NCBI RefSeq assembly: GCF_018373095.1
Contig: NZ_JAHAHT010000002.1
Location: forward strand, 15,280 to 79,279
Reading direction: 5' to 3'
Source: Haemophilus parahaemolyticus
Lineage (GTDB): Bacteria; Pseudomonadota; Gammaproteobacteria; Enterobacterales; Pasteurellaceae
Length of the DNA: 64,000 nucleotides
Below the pieces are notes generated by a model. It was not told the DNA's origin and did not search any database. It saw only the letters and a program-made list of their open reading frames with translations. Positions 1-9,008 of this stretch are shown here, one piece after another. Numbering within the stretch: position 1 is the stretch's first letter; the number at the start of each line of letters is the position of its first letter. Both the position numbers and the translations under genes were made by a program.

Positions 1-337
1 CAATGCTTGGTACTACGTTTTTAGTAATTTTCATTAAAAATGATCCTTTGTTTATATAAAAAATTAACCGCATTGTAGCGGTTTGTATGATATTTGCAAA
101 TAGTAAGCGAATTATGACCGCTTGTCTATGAATAGATCTAAAAACCGAGAGAGTGCATATCTCAAACAGGAATAAAGTTAATTATTTTGATTAAATGTTA
201 AAAGATAATAAACAGCTAAACAAATGTAACTTAATTTAAGTATTTTTGTTTGATAAAGCTATATAACAGGCGTAGAATCACACACTCTTCAAAAGTCGGA
301 AATTTTTTATCTTTTAAATTAATTTGAGGACATCAAA
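1..337. other. Gene-free leader region
   Basis: No supported gene is visible here. An inverted repeat AACCGC-attgta-GCGGTT at 66-83 could end a transcript entering from the left. The rest is AT-rich and probably carries the promoter of the YagU-like gene, whose Shine-Dalgarno GAGGA lies just before 338. Confidence 0.5.
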
Positions 338-940
338 ATGAGCTTATTCTCAGAACCATCTAAACGTCGTTATGGCGTGGCGGTATTTGTTGGTATTATC
401 GCGGGCATTATTTCAGCATTCGTAAAATGGGGTGCAGAGCATCCATTCCCACCACGTAGTCCAATTGATTTCTTCGAAGCTGCGTGTAAAGTGGACATCA
501 CTGGTTTAACTCAAAACCAAATTTTCGAAGTTTGTTCACGTGCTTTCTTAAATCCACCACACGTTTTCTTACGCGACTACATCGGTATCGACCCAACAGA
601 AGCAGTATTCACATTTGCAGACCACGCATTTAACTGGATCGGAGTAACTCATATGCTTTTCTCATTAGTGTTCGCTATCGGTTACTGTGTTGTGGCTGAA
701 ATCTTCCCGAAAATTAAATTCTGGCAAGGTATCGGTGCGGGTATCATCGCAAACATCTGTGTTCACTACATTACATTCCCTGCGTTAGGTTTAACACCAC
801 CAGTTGCAGAATGGCCATTATATGAGCACATCTCTGAATTAGTAGGTCACATCTTCTGGTTCTGGACAATCGAGGTAATTCGCCGCGATTTACGCAACCG
901 TATTACTCACCAACCAGATGTTGATGAAATAAGTCGCTAA
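338..940 (+). CDS. YagU family (DUF1440) inner-membrane protein
   Basis: A 200-residue integral membrane protein that resembles the YagU/DUF1440 family. Hydrophobic segments are visible near residues 14-32, 103-122, 131-150 and 165-180, with conserved-looking aromatic and proline-rich loops between them. In E. coli YagU has been linked to acid tolerance, but the molecular role is unknown and is not shown by this sequence. The start has a GAGGA ribosome site about 8 bases upstream. A strong hairpin terminator follows the stop, so the gene is probably transcribed alone. Confidence 0.8.
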   Translation: MSLFSEPSKRRYGVAVFVGIIAGIISAFVKWGAEHPFPPRSPIDFFEAACKVDITGLTQNQIFEVCSRAFLNPPHVFLRDYIGIDPTEAVFTFADHAFNWIGVTHMLFSLVFAIGYCVVAEIFPKIKFWQGIGAGIIANICVHYITFPALGLTPPVAEWPLYEHISELVGHIFWFWTIEVIRRDLRNRITHQPDVDEISR

Positions 941-950
941 TTTCTTATTT

Positions 951-982
951 AAAAAGCCACAATTAAATAATTGTGGCTTTTT
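951..982. terminator. Bidirectional intrinsic terminator
   Basis: The stem AAAAGCCACAATT / AATTGTGGCTTTT with a short A/T loop has T-runs on both strands. It sits between the convergent yagU-like and phosphoethanolamine transferase genes. Confidence 0.85.
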
Positions 983-992
983 ACACAGTTTA

Positions 993-2546
993 TTACTTCA
1001 AACGTACATCTACCGCAGGATCTACATCCTTACGGTATTTCTCTTTAATCTGTTTTTGTAAACCATAGTCGTCTTTATCTGCTTGATTTGAAAACAGATC
1101 TTCCTTGCCAAGTTTTGGATTTTGAATCCCCACCCAATGAGCGATGCCTTCTAAGAAGTTCAATCCAGATTTGAATACTTTATATTCGTGGCGTTCAGTG
1201 TCATCAGACGAAATTTTAAATAGCGGAATATTATGGTGTAACTGGCTGTGGCAGTTTTGGTTGAACAAAATCGCACCATCTTTTTCGTTCGTTTGATGAC
1301 ATAAACCGTGGTCAGAGAAATAGATCATCGAGAATGAACGGTGCGTTTTTTGCTCGTTCTCTTTCAATTGCTCATAGGTGCGTTTTAAGAAATCATCGGT
1401 TTTCTTAATCGATGAGATGTAGCAATTGAGGTAATCATATTGCGGTTTGATTTCACCTTCTTTAAAGATTTTCGGATAATCCTCCACGCGGTCACAAGCT
1501 AACGGGTGTGAGCCGTAAAGGTGCAATACGATAAAGCGTTTACCTTGTGCAGGGGCTTCTAACACTTGAGCGAATTTCGGCAAGAGATCAAAGTCACTGT
1601 AATTGGTAGAGTTAAAGCTACCACCATTTTTAAGAAATATTGTTTCATCCGCTTTGGAGGCAAGCGAGGAAATTGGTGTGTCATATTCGCCTAAAAAGCC
1701 TTGATTGGAAATCCAATAGGTTTTTACGTCTGCGGATTTTACGAGGTCAAGCAAGCTCAAATCATAGTGTGGCTCCCAACTTTCTTTGTTTGGCAACGTA
1801 AGCATTAAACGCAATGACGCGATGGTGTTTGTACCTGCGGAGGTCATTCCGTCAATCAACGTACCGTTCGCACTCGACATAAAAGGGGTGTTTTCCACAG
1901 GGTAGCCATAGGCGCGATGGTAATCTTTGCGAGCACTTTCGCCTAATACAATCACATAATCATCATATTTCGAATTTTCGAGCGTTGAGCTACCCCAATT
2001 GTTCGCTTTTGCCATCTCTTTAAGCGTGTGCATCTCTTTGGTAATTTTTACCGCAGAATCAACCGCTTGTTTAAGTGGCTCTGCAATAGGTGAATAATAG
2101 GCAAAGAGCAAGCCTGAAAGTACCACGAAGGTACGATTGCGTTGGAATTGAATGCCTGTATTCAAACGGATTTTATATTGCAGCCAGATAAGCAACGGAA
2201 TTACAAACGCAATGAGGTAGCTGCTGATTGGCATTTGCTGTAAGAACTCTTTGGTTTCAAGCAAATCCGTGGCAAAAATTGAGGCGATATATTGGTAACT
2301 TGGTGCACCAAAATTTAAGCCTGTTGGCGTATAAATTGCGTGAATGATTGCTAGCGGAAGCAGTAAAAAATAGAAGGCTTTTTTGCTAGAGCTGAGGAAA
2401 ATAATCAGTACGCTGGTCAGCAGAATTTGCCCGACATCAGGTTCAGGGAACATTCCTGAACCGATAAGGAGAAAGTAACTGCTGAGTAGGGTAATTGCAA
2501 GAATTAATATCAGTGCGGTAGGTTTAGAAAGATTAGCGAGTTTCAT
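993..2546 (-). CDS. Phosphoethanolamine transferase, sulfatase-fold inner-membrane enzyme
   Basis: This 517-residue protein has several N-terminal membrane segments (about 12-30, 40-52, 57-72, 110-124, 138-152) and a C-terminal periplasmic alkaline-phosphatase/sulfatase-fold domain. Family landmarks are GES at 202-204, the Thr-rich AGTNT near 237-241 (expected phospho-acceptor threonine), LYGSHP, and SDHG for metal binding. Members of the EptA/CptA/OpgE group move phosphoethanolamine from phosphatidylethanolamine onto lipid A, LPS core heptose or glucans. Which acceptor is used here cannot be read from sequence, so no symbol is given. It is monocistronic, followed by nhaA on the same strand upstream with 182 bases between. 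Confidence 0.85.
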   Translation of the reverse strand: MKLANLSKPTALILILAITLLSSYFLLIGSGMFPEPDVGQILLTSVLIIFLSSSKKAFYFLLLPLAIIHAIYTPTGLNFGAPSYQYIASIFATDLLETKEFLQQMPISSYLIAFVIPLLIWLQYKIRLNTGIQFQRNRTFVVLSGLLFAYYSPIAEPLKQAVDSAVKITKEMHTLKEMAKANNWGSSTLENSKYDDYVIVLGESARKDYHRAYGYPVENTPFMSSANGTLIDGMTSAGTNTIASLRLMLTLPNKESWEPHYDLSLLDLVKSADVKTYWISNQGFLGEYDTPISSLASKADETIFLKNGGSFNSTNYSDFDLLPKFAQVLEAPAQGKRFIVLHLYGSHPLACDRVEDYPKIFKEGEIKPQYDYLNCYISSIKKTDDFLKRTYEQLKENEQKTHRSFSMIYFSDHGLCHQTNEKDGAILFNQNCHSQLHHNIPLFKISSDDTERHEYKVFKSGLNFLEGIAHWVGIQNPKLGKEDLFSNQADKDDYGLQKQIKEKYRKDVDPAVDVRLK

Positions 2547-2638
2547 AATACAAATAGATAAGAAAAACGTTTACTCTCTCCCCTCGTAGGGAGAGACAGG
2601 AAAATTGCATTTAGCAATTTGTCAAAGAGGAGCAAAAA

Positions 2639-2659
2639 AGCGGTCAAAAATGACCGCTT
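2639..2659. terminator. Uptake-sequence hairpin (paired USS)
   Basis: AAGCGGTCA and its inverse TGACCGCTT are separated by three to four A's and form a perfect 9-bp stem between nhaA and the transferase gene. Paired uptake words used as terminators are common in Pasteurellaceae. No clear T-run follows, so terminator function is inferred. Confidence 0.6.
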
Positions 2660-2728
2660 ACTCTCTCCCAAATTTCAATGCTGAACGCCTTGAAATTATC
2701 CCTCTCCTACAAAGGAAAAGGGCAATCA

Positions 2729-3916
2729 TTAAGCCGTTACTTTATTCTTATTTGTCGTAGCTTTCAATAGAATATAGCCGACAACTGCCGATAAATTCGT
2801 TCCAATTAAGATACCTAATTGAGCTAATGGGAGCATATTGCTGCCATCATTATTATCCGCACCGAAAGCTAAGCCTGCGATAAAAACAGACATCGTGAAA
2901 CCAATACCACAAAGCACCGCAATCGCAAAAATCTGTTTGAAATTGACCCCTTGTGGTAAACCTGCAAGGCGAAGCAACACTGCAACATAGCTGAATAAGA
3001 ATACACCAACTGGTTTACCAATAAACAAACCCAATGCGATACCTAGTGGCACAGGTGAAGTCAATTTTTCTAAGCTCATACCATCAAATGAGACGCCTGC
3101 ATTGGCAAATGCGAAGAGCGGTAGAATCACAAATGAACACCAAGGAGCTAAAATATGTTCTAAGTGGTAAAGAGGTGTTTCACCATTTTTACCTCGTAGA
3201 GGGATTGCAAAACCAATGATCACACCAGCCAATGTCGCATGTACACCTGATTTCAGCACAGATGCCCATAAAATTGATCCGACGATTAAGTAGTGAATCA
3301 TACTCACTACTTTATAACGGTTCATCGTGAATAACGTAATAATCGCAAGACTCGCCACAATTAACGCAGGCATACTCATTTCGTGTGAGAAGAAAATAGC
3401 AATTACCACAATAGCACCAATATCATCAATAATGGCTAACGCAAGCAAGAACATTTTTAGTGGTAATGGCACTTGCTTACTGAGTAATGCGACAATACCT
3501 AATGCAAAAGCAATATCCGTCGCCATTGGGATTGCCCAACCACGAACAAGTTCAGGATCATGGTGATTGATAAAATAGTAAATCAACGCAGGTACAATCA
3601 TTCCACCAAATGCGGCAAATGCGGGAAGAGAAGCTTTACGCACGCTTGAAAGCGAGCCTTCAAACATTTCTCGTTTGACTTCAAGTCCAACAAGCACAAA
3701 AAAGACCGCCATAAAGCCATCATTAATCCACATTAAAAGTGGTTTATCAATCGCAAAAGCCCCAACCTTCAACACCACTTGGGTTTGTAAAAAATCAAAA
3801 TAGACAGATTGTACGCCTGTGTTGGCACAAATAATCGCTAATATAGCCGCGACAAAAAGCAGGATGCCGCCTGAAGATTCAAGTTTAAGGAAATTCTTAA
3901 TTTGCCTAATCATCAT
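2729..3916 (-). CDS. nhaA: Na+/H+ antiporter NhaA
   Basis: A 395-residue polytopic protein with the NhaA pattern throughout. It exchanges two protons for one sodium ion across the inner membrane and supports pH and salt homeostasis. The key acidic residues are present: Asp134 in PMATDIAF and the adjacent Asp164-Asp165 in AIIDDIGA, equivalent to E. coli D133/D163/D164. About twelve membrane segments cover the whole chain. Two consecutive Met codons open the frame and either may be used. It stands alone, with a divergent DMT transporter upstream. Confidence 0.95.
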   Translation of the reverse strand: MMIRQIKNFLKLESSGGILLFVAAILAIICANTGVQSVYFDFLQTQVVLKVGAFAIDKPLLMWINDGFMAVFFVLVGLEVKREMFEGSLSSVRKASLPAFAAFGGMIVPALIYYFINHHDPELVRGWAIPMATDIAFALGIVALLSKQVPLPLKMFLLALAIIDDIGAIVVIAIFFSHEMSMPALIVASLAIITLFTMNRYKVVSMIHYLIVGSILWASVLKSGVHATLAGVIIGFAIPLRGKNGETPLYHLEHILAPWCSFVILPLFAFANAGVSFDGMSLEKLTSPVPLGIALGLFIGKPVGVFLFSYVAVLLRLAGLPQGVNFKQIFAIAVLCGIGFTMSVFIAGLAFGADNNDGSNMLPLAQLGILIGTNLSAVVGYILLKATTNKNKVTA

Positions 3917-4099
3917 TCACTCCTTATATTGGCAAAAAACATCGTAAAACAAAACTACAACACAAACGGCAAAATTAACCGCTTGCAAGCTTATTCCATT
4001 ATCTTATAACATTTTTTTATCATAAAAGAAAAGTTATTTTATCCATAATTTTGATAAAATATCGTCTATCGAAAATATCAAATTAAAAGAAATTTATTT

Positions 4100-4528
4100 A
4101 TGTCAAATCACTGGCTTTATTGGGCACTCGCCTCGGCAGTTTTTGCCTCACTCACGGCAATTTTTGCCAAAATAGGTTTGCAAGGCGTCAATTCCGATTT
4201 TGCGACCTTTATCCGCACCATCGTTATCATTCTTGCTCTTATTCTTTTTTTAACCTACACCCGCAAATGGCAGCCACTTAGCTCGCTCAACGGTAAAAAC
4301 TGGCTATTTTTAATCCTCTCAGGCTTGGCAACGGGAGCGTCGTGGTTGGCTTATTTCAAAGCCTTGCAAATGGGCAATGCCTCACAAGTTGCCCCTATCG
4401 ATAAATTGAGCCTTGCACTGGTTGCTGTTTTTGCTTTTCTGTTTTTAGGCGAACGCCCAAGCCAACAAGAGTGGCTAGGTATTGGCTTAGTAGTTGCTGG
4501 CGTATTAACCTTAGCTCTCAAGCGGTAG
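4100..4528 (+). CDS. Small EamA/DMT family transporter
   Basis: A 142-residue protein with one EamA-type repeat and about five membrane helices, half the length of the usual two-repeat DMT permease. It keeps the typical end, LGERPSQQEWLGIGLVVAGV, and probably works as a dimer, as other single-repeat DMT proteins do. The substrate is unknown. The next gene begins four bases after the stop, so the two are probably cotranscribed with no evident functional link. Confidence 0.75.
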   Translation: MSNHWLYWALASAVFASLTAIFAKIGLQGVNSDFATFIRTIVIILALILFLTYTRKWQPLSSLNGKNWLFLILSGLATGASWLAYFKALQMGNASQVAPIDKLSLALVAVFAFLFLGERPSQQEWLGIGLVVAGVLTLALKR

Positions 4529-4532
4529 ATTC

Positions 4533-5264
4533 ATGGAACACTTTTGCCAAATTGAGGTGGTGTTTGCCCACAATGATGAGACAATTGCCGAGCCATTTTC
4601 ACCGCCTGAACATTTTACAGAACGCCAGCTAAAGCGTTGGAAAAGCCGACGAATGGCAAAATTTTTGCTGAAAACGTTGCTCAAAAAGCACGGTTTTGAT
4701 CCGAATTTAGCCGAACAGATTCAGCGAGCAAAAAATGGTCGCCCTTATTTCGCACAGCAAGAAATTGATTTTAACATCACACATTCGGGCGATTATGTCG
4801 CCATTATTTTTGCGAAAGTGGCAAGTGGGGAACGAAGCCCTGTAGTCGGTATTGATTTAGAGCATCCGCAAAAAATTCGCCGTTTTGAACCACTTATCCG
4901 CCACTATGCCGATGCGATTGAAGCAGAACAGTTGCTTGAAAAACCACAGATTTTGACGAATTTAGCAGAACGCTTTTATTTGAGCTGGTGTTTGCGAGAA
5001 GCAGTGCTAAAATCGCAGGGAGTGGGGATTATGAAGCTGTCGGAAGTGACTCACCGCCCCAATGAGAAAACGATAAAAAGCCAGCATTGTCCGCGAGGTG
5101 TTTTGCATTTTTATCATCAATTCCCGTTTTTTCTTGCCTATTTCTTTGGATTTTGCAACAGATACCAGCTAGATTTATGGGAATGGAAAAAGGGTGGTTT
5201 GCAAAAAAACTGTGCATTTCAACCGCTTGTTTATTCAGTCAATGAAGGAATATCGTATGAGTAA
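4533..5264 (+). CDS. 4'-phosphopantetheinyl transferase superfamily protein
   Basis: A 243-residue protein of the Sfp/AcpT type, which attaches the phosphopantetheine arm of coenzyme A to carrier proteins. The magnesium-binding GIDLE motif is at about residue 108. The second motif reads FYLSWCLREAVLK, where the usual W-x-x-KEA lysine is replaced by arginine, a conservative change. THSG at about 83 matches the family's N-terminal signature. The carrier-protein substrate is unclear and no biosynthetic cluster is nearby. The end overlaps the start of nudF by 8 bases, suggesting translational coupling. Confidence 0.8.
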   Translation: MEHFCQIEVVFAHNDETIAEPFSPPEHFTERQLKRWKSRRMAKFLLKTLLKKHGFDPNLAEQIQRAKNGRPYFAQQEIDFNITHSGDYVAIIFAKVASGERSPVVGIDLEHPQKIRRFEPLIRHYADAIEAEQLLEKPQILTNLAERFYLSWCLREAVLKSQGVGIMKLSEVTHRPNEKTIKSQHCPRGVLHFYHQFPFFLAYFFGFCNRYQLDLWEWKKGGLQKNCAFQPLVYSVNEGISYE

Positions 5265-5877
5265 TATCTTACAATTTGGTCAAAAAGACCTCGAAATTAT
5301 TAAAGAAGAGACTGTCTATAAAGGACATTTTGAGCTAAAGAAAATCCATTTTCGCCATAAACTTTTTTCAGGCAAATTCAGTGGCGAAGTGGTGCGTGAA
5401 TTACTTGTTAAAGGCGAAGCAGCAGCACTGATTGCTTACGATCCAAAATTGGATAATGTCGTTTTGGTTGAGCAAGTTCGCATTGGTGCATATCAAAAAC
5501 ATTCAGACCAAACCCCGTGGCTACTCGAATTAGTGGCAGGAATGGTGGATAAAGGCGAAGAGAACCCAGCCGAAGTTGCCAAACGCGAAGCCTTTGAAGA
5601 AGCGGGGATTGAAGTCAAAGAGGTCGAACACGCCTTAAGCGTTTGGGACAGCCCAGGTGGACAATTCGAACGTTTGCATCTTTTCCTCGGTTTAATCGAC
5701 AGTACCCAAGTCGGCAACGGTTCAATCCATGGTTTGGAAGAAGAAAATGAAGATATTTTAGTACACGTAGTTCCTAGAACCCAAGCCTACCAATGGGTTA
5801 TTGAGGGAAAAATAGATAACGTGATTGCGGTCATTGGCTTGCAGTGGTTGGAGCTAAATTACAAAAAATATCGCTGA
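5257..5877 (+). CDS. nudF: ADP-ribose diphosphatase NudF
   Basis: A Nudix hydrolase of 206 residues that splits ADP-ribose into AMP and ribose-5-phosphate. The Nudix box is complete: G-x5-E-x7-REA-FEEAG in the stretch beginning GMVDKGEE. The start at 5257 is preferred over upstream ATGs because AAGGA lies 8 bases before it and family members begin shortly before this FGQ-like segment. It overlaps the phosphopantetheinyl transferase gene by 8 bases. Confidence 0.92.
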   Translation: MSNILQFGQKDLEIIKEETVYKGHFELKKIHFRHKLFSGKFSGEVVRELLVKGEAAALIAYDPKLDNVVLVEQVRIGAYQKHSDQTPWLLELVAGMVDKGEENPAEVAKREAFEEAGIEVKEVEHALSVWDSPGGQFERLHLFLGLIDSTQVGNGSIHGLEEENEDILVHVVPRTQAYQWVIEGKIDNVIAVIGLQWLELNYKKYR

Positions 5878-5894
5878 TTTATTAAGTGAAAAGT

Positions 5895-5908
5895 TTGATT
5901 TAGATCAT
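5895..5908. promoter_or_regulatory. Candidate FNR box
   Basis: TTGATTTAGATCAT differs from the FNR consensus TTGAT-N4-ATCAA only at the last base. It lies about 80 bases upstream of the small periplasmic protein gene, and a TATAAT-like -10 is at about 5930. This suggests control by oxygen, but it rests on motif match alone. Confidence 0.4.
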
Positions 5909-5986
5909 CATTCTATTTATTTTAGCGAGTATAATCAAGTTGCCTATTATAGAGGCAATTTAATCAATCAATAACAAGAGGTTTAT

Positions 5987-6250
5987 ATGAAAAAAGTACT
6001 AACCGCATTAATGGTTTCAGGGATGGTCGCTTCAGCATCGGCAGCTGATTTAAGTGCAACATGCAAAGAATATTTTGCAGAAATTGATACATTTGTTGCA
6101 GCAGTTCCGGCAGCTCAACAAGAAATGATGAAACAACAATACGAAGCAAGCAAAAAACAAATTACAGCCTTACCCACAGCACAACAAGATATGATGTGCA
6201 AACAAGGTTTAGAGCAGCTTAAACAAGCAAAAGCAATGTTACCAAAATAA
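5987..6250 (+). CDS. Small periplasmic DUF5339-like protein
   Basis: An 87-residue protein with a clear Sec signal peptide (MKKVLTALMVSGMVASASA, cleavage near residue 19). The mature part has two cysteines (in ATCKEY and MMCKQG) that could form a disulfide, and is otherwise helical with many Gln, Lys and Met. It resembles the small DUF5339 exported proteins frequent in Pasteurellaceae, whose role is unknown. AAGAGG precedes the start. A possible FNR site lies upstream. Confidence 0.75.
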   Translation: MKKVLTALMVSGMVASASAADLSATCKEYFAEIDTFVAAVPAAQQEMMKQQYEASKKQITALPTAQQDMMCKQGLEQLKQAKAMLPK

Positions 6251-6323
6251 GTTAAATTACTACTAAAAAAGAGCCATAAAATGTAAATATTTATTATTTT
6301 GCATTTTAGACATAATAGAAAAA

Positions 6324-6364
6324 AGTGTTGGTAAGAATTATGAAAAATAATTAACCAACACTTT
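6324..6364 (-). terminator. Hairpin terminator after the modE remnant
   Basis: AAAGTGTTGGT pairs with ACCAACACTTT around an A/T loop. Read on the minus strand, six T's follow. Confidence 0.6.
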
Positions 6365-6378
6365 CCTAAGCCGTGTGA

Positions 6379-6705
6379 TTATTTATAACGTCGCCAGAAT
6401 GATCTGTTCTGGGTCAATTGTAGCTTGATTTCTATGTCAAGTTCCGCCTCAAGCGAAGATTCTGTTGTTGCACAAAATTGGATTTTATTAAGACTAACCA
6501 TCACTTCATTTTGGTTGATAGAAGCCACCTTGCCCACAAAATTATTTACCGTAGTATTGCTTGTATTGAGCTTAATCCATGGGGCTTTAATCAGCAACAT
6601 CACCACTCGCCCAAGCGTGAGTGCAAGGCGTTGGCTGCTTTTTTCGGTAATCATCGCACAAATCGGGGAATTTAACCCGTCAATCTCCACATCTACCCAA
6701 ACCAA
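6379..6705 (-). pseudogene. Remnant of molybdate regulator ModE (C-terminal TOBE domain)
   Basis: About 108 codons that read like the molybdate-binding (TOBE/Mop) half of ModE, including the hallmark LLIKAPWIKL and a following FVGKVASI block. The N-terminal DNA-binding winged helix is absent. The frame runs upstream only to an in-frame TAA at about 6740 and has no ATG with a ribosome site; the nominal start is TTG. The 5' side abuts a palindromic repeat element at 6741. I infer a truncated modE, though a stand-alone molybdate-binding protein cannot be ruled out. MobA-MobB lies 2.3 kb away. Confidence 0.6.
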
Positions 6706-6740
6706 TGCCCCTTTTTGCTTAAGGCAGAATAGATAAAATT

Positions 6741-6795
6741 ATTACTAAAAAGTGGCTTAAAGTCTCACAGTACAAGGCTTTGAACCACTTTTGAA
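6741..6795. repeat. Palindromic repeat element, copy A
   Basis: An imperfect palindrome of about 55 bases, with AAAAGTGGCTTAAAG facing GGCTTTGAACCACTTTT around AGTACAA. It matches in sequence the inner part of the element at 20523-20580. It lies directly 5' of the modE remnant. Confidence 0.6.
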
Positions 6796-6814
6796 ATATA
6801 AGTAAAAAACGATA

Positions 6815-7231
6815 TTATTTATTCGCTAATTTTGCATCTAATGATAAAGAACCTGCCCCTCTCACTAAGAAAAGTAAGAATGCCATACAATACATAATAG
6901 CTATTTCGCCTTTGTTTGATAACGGATCTAATACCGTTTCTGGTGTCACATGAATAAAGAAATATGCATATGCCATTTGACCTGCTAACAAGAATGAAAT
7001 GGGGCGAGTGAATAAACCTAATGCTAATAATAAGCCGCCGCCAATTTCTAAGATACCGCCTAACCCATACATTGAGAACAGAGGAACACTACCGTTTCCT
7101 CCTGTCATTGAGAAGGGAAATTCAAAGAATTTCGCTGTACCGTGTAATAAGAACATATAGCCGATAACCACACGTGCTAATAAAAATACTACTGGGCTAA
7201 GTTTTTCGAATTTTTCAAATACTTGATTCAT
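6815..7231 (-). CDS. DoxX family membrane protein
   Basis: A 138-residue inner-membrane protein with four hydrophobic helices and the DoxX/YphA-type start LARVVIGYMFLLHGTAKFFEFP. GLGGILEIGGGLLLALGLFTRP in the middle is a typical signature. Members are associated with redox and thiol stress in some bacteria, but no enzymatic role is established. A divergent LysR regulator begins 133 bases away and is a plausible regulator of this gene, as is common for DoxX/LysR pairs. Confidence 0.85.
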   Translation of the reverse strand: MNQVFEKFEKLSPVVFLLARVVIGYMFLLHGTAKFFEFPFSMTGGNGSVPLFSMYGLGGILEIGGGLLLALGLFTRPISFLLAGQMAYAYFFIHVTPETVLDPLSNKGEIAIMYCMAFLLFLVRGAGSLSLDAKLANK

Positions 7232-7363
7232 AATGTTTCCTAATAAAGTTAAAGAAATGTAATAAAAAATATGGCTTGTATTGTAATTGAATCTTTCTGC
7301 TTGATCATTCCGATTTTTCTAAATAAACTTTTTAGCTCAGCTTAATAATAGAAAGTACGAAAG

Positions 7364-8254
7364 ATGAATGATTTTAAAGCGATGTCGGTTTTTGTGACCG
7401 TGATTGAACGAGGTTCAATGCAGACTGCAGCAGAAAAGTTGGCGATGACGCCATCTGCAATTACCCAGTCGATCCAAAAGCTAGAACAGCAACTCAAAAT
7501 TAAATTATTAAATCGCACCACCCGCAAAATTTCGCTTACAGAAGCAGGAGAAGTCTTTTATCAACATGCTAGTCAAATGCAGAAAAGTGCTGAAAATGCA
7601 ATAAAAAGCGTCGAACTGTTGCGATCTTCTCCGATAGGTACGCTCAGAATTTCTTGCCCTTCAGGTTTAACCCGTTCTCCGTTTATTCAAGCCTTAAAAT
7701 TAATTCTGGAAGAACATTCTGATTTCAACATGGATCTTTCTTTTAAGGATGAAGCGGTTGATTTAATTGAAGAAAGGATAGACATCGCTTTACGTATCGG
7801 CACGCGTGCATTGGAAGACAATATGATCGCTCGCCATATTTATGATGTGAAATTGGCTATCGTGGCACATAAAGATTACCTCGAAAAGCATTTTTTCCCA
7901 CAAACCCCCGATGAGTTTTATCAGTTAGATTGGATTCATTTTGCTTCACTTGATCCCGACTATTTACAACTTTCTAGCCCTTTAGGCAAAGCTCATATTA
8001 AACCTAACTATCGTATTAAAACCAATACACTTTTGGCAAGCCGAGACTTAACGCTGCAAGGCTTAGGCATTTCTCTTCAGCCTATCCTTGAGATAGAAAA
8101 AGAGCTTGCTGATGGCACACTTGTGCAACTTTTGCCAGAATGGGAATTGCCGAAGAACCCGATGTATTTAGTCACTCTTCAGCGGATGCAATCGGAAAAA
8201 GTGAGAATAGCGGTAGAAGTAATTGTAGAGTATTTTGAGAAATTGAAAGGTTAA
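7364..8254 (+). CDS. LysR family transcriptional regulator
   Basis: A 296-residue LysR-type protein. Residues 1-60 form the winged helix-turn-helix (AEKLAMTPSAITQSIQKLEQ), and the rest is a periplasmic-binding-like effector domain. It resembles the AaeR/DsdC-like branch seen next to DoxX or quinone-stress genes. Its divergent position to doxX makes that gene the likeliest target. It ends with a 4-base overlap with convergent comF. Confidence 0.85.
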   Translation: MNDFKAMSVFVTVIERGSMQTAAEKLAMTPSAITQSIQKLEQQLKIKLLNRTTRKISLTEAGEVFYQHASQMQKSAENAIKSVELLRSSPIGTLRISCPSGLTRSPFIQALKLILEEHSDFNMDLSFKDEAVDLIEERIDIALRIGTRALEDNMIARHIYDVKLAIVAHKDYLEKHFFPQTPDEFYQLDWIHFASLDPDYLQLSSPLGKAHIKPNYRIKTNTLLASRDLTLQGLGISLQPILEIEKELADGTLVQLLPEWELPKNPMYLVTLQRMQSEKVRIAVEVIVEYFEKLKG

Positions 8255-8934
8255 GCCCTCGCTAATGTCCAAACTTGTACCTCTTTTACACCTACACGTT
8301 TAATCTCTCTGCAAATCGCATTGAGCGTAGAACCTGTGGTCACAACATCATCTACAATTGCAATTCGCTCGTAAAATTTGCCCGCTTGTGGCTCAAAACG
8401 AAAGGTGTTTTTTAAATTCAAACGCCGTTCTTGAGCGGTGAGTTCACGCTGTGAAGCGGTATGCCTTATACGGCTAAGGCTTTTTGTATCAAGCGGAATA
8501 TTCAGCCATCGAGAAAGATGGCAAGCAATCAACTCCGCCTGATTATAGCCTCGTTTCCAATGGCGTTGCCAAAAAAGTGGCACGGGCAAAATCGCTTCAG
8601 GAAGCACCAGACAATGCTCCCGTTGAGCTTGTTTTACAGCTAATAAAAGCAATCTTGCTAACGGCTGATCTAACCAATATTGCTGATGGAATTTAAAGCG
8701 ATGAATCCAATCTGCAAGCGGTTTTTTATATACAGAGACTTGCACCATTCGCTGCCATTTTGGCTCATTTTGCAAACATTCTCCGCAAGATAAACTATTT
8801 TCAGCCAACAAACTGCCACAATGTCCGCAATAAGGCGAACAAGATAACAACTTGACGCAACGGCTACAAAAGCCGTGATTCACTATTGCCAACGACTTAT
8901 CACAATGAAAACAGCGGAAACCTAATCTATTCAT
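8251..8934 (-). CDS. comF: ComF family phosphoribosyltransferase-like competence protein
   Basis: A 227-residue protein with an N-terminal zinc-ribbon-like region holding several CxxC pairs (FRCFHC, CSRC, CGHC, CGEC) and a C-terminal PRTase fold with the PRPP loop IAIVDDVVTTGSTL near residue 195. ComF proteins are needed for natural transformation, where ComFC helps DNA cross the inner membrane. This fits the dense uptake-sequence content of the region. Start and length match Haemophilus ComF. Confidence 0.9.
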   Translation of the reverse strand: MNRLGFRCFHCDKSLAIVNHGFCSRCVKLLSCSPYCGHCGSLLAENSLSCGECLQNEPKWQRMVQVSVYKKPLADWIHRFKFHQQYWLDQPLARLLLLAVKQAQREHCLVLPEAILPVPLFWQRHWKRGYNQAELIACHLSRWLNIPLDTKSLSRIRHTASQRELTAQERRLNLKNTFRFEPQAGKFYERIAIVDDVVTTGSTLNAICREIKRVGVKEVQVWTLARA

Positions 8935-9008
8935 ACGCCCTCCGCTATTTACTTTATCAAATTAGCAAAAATAATTTTTCGAGTGCATTCGAAAAGTTGA
9001 AAAATATT

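Noticed and set aside
6425..6736. 103-codon plus-strand frame over the modE remnant
   Set aside because: The minus strand gives a clear TOBE match; this frame is its shadow.
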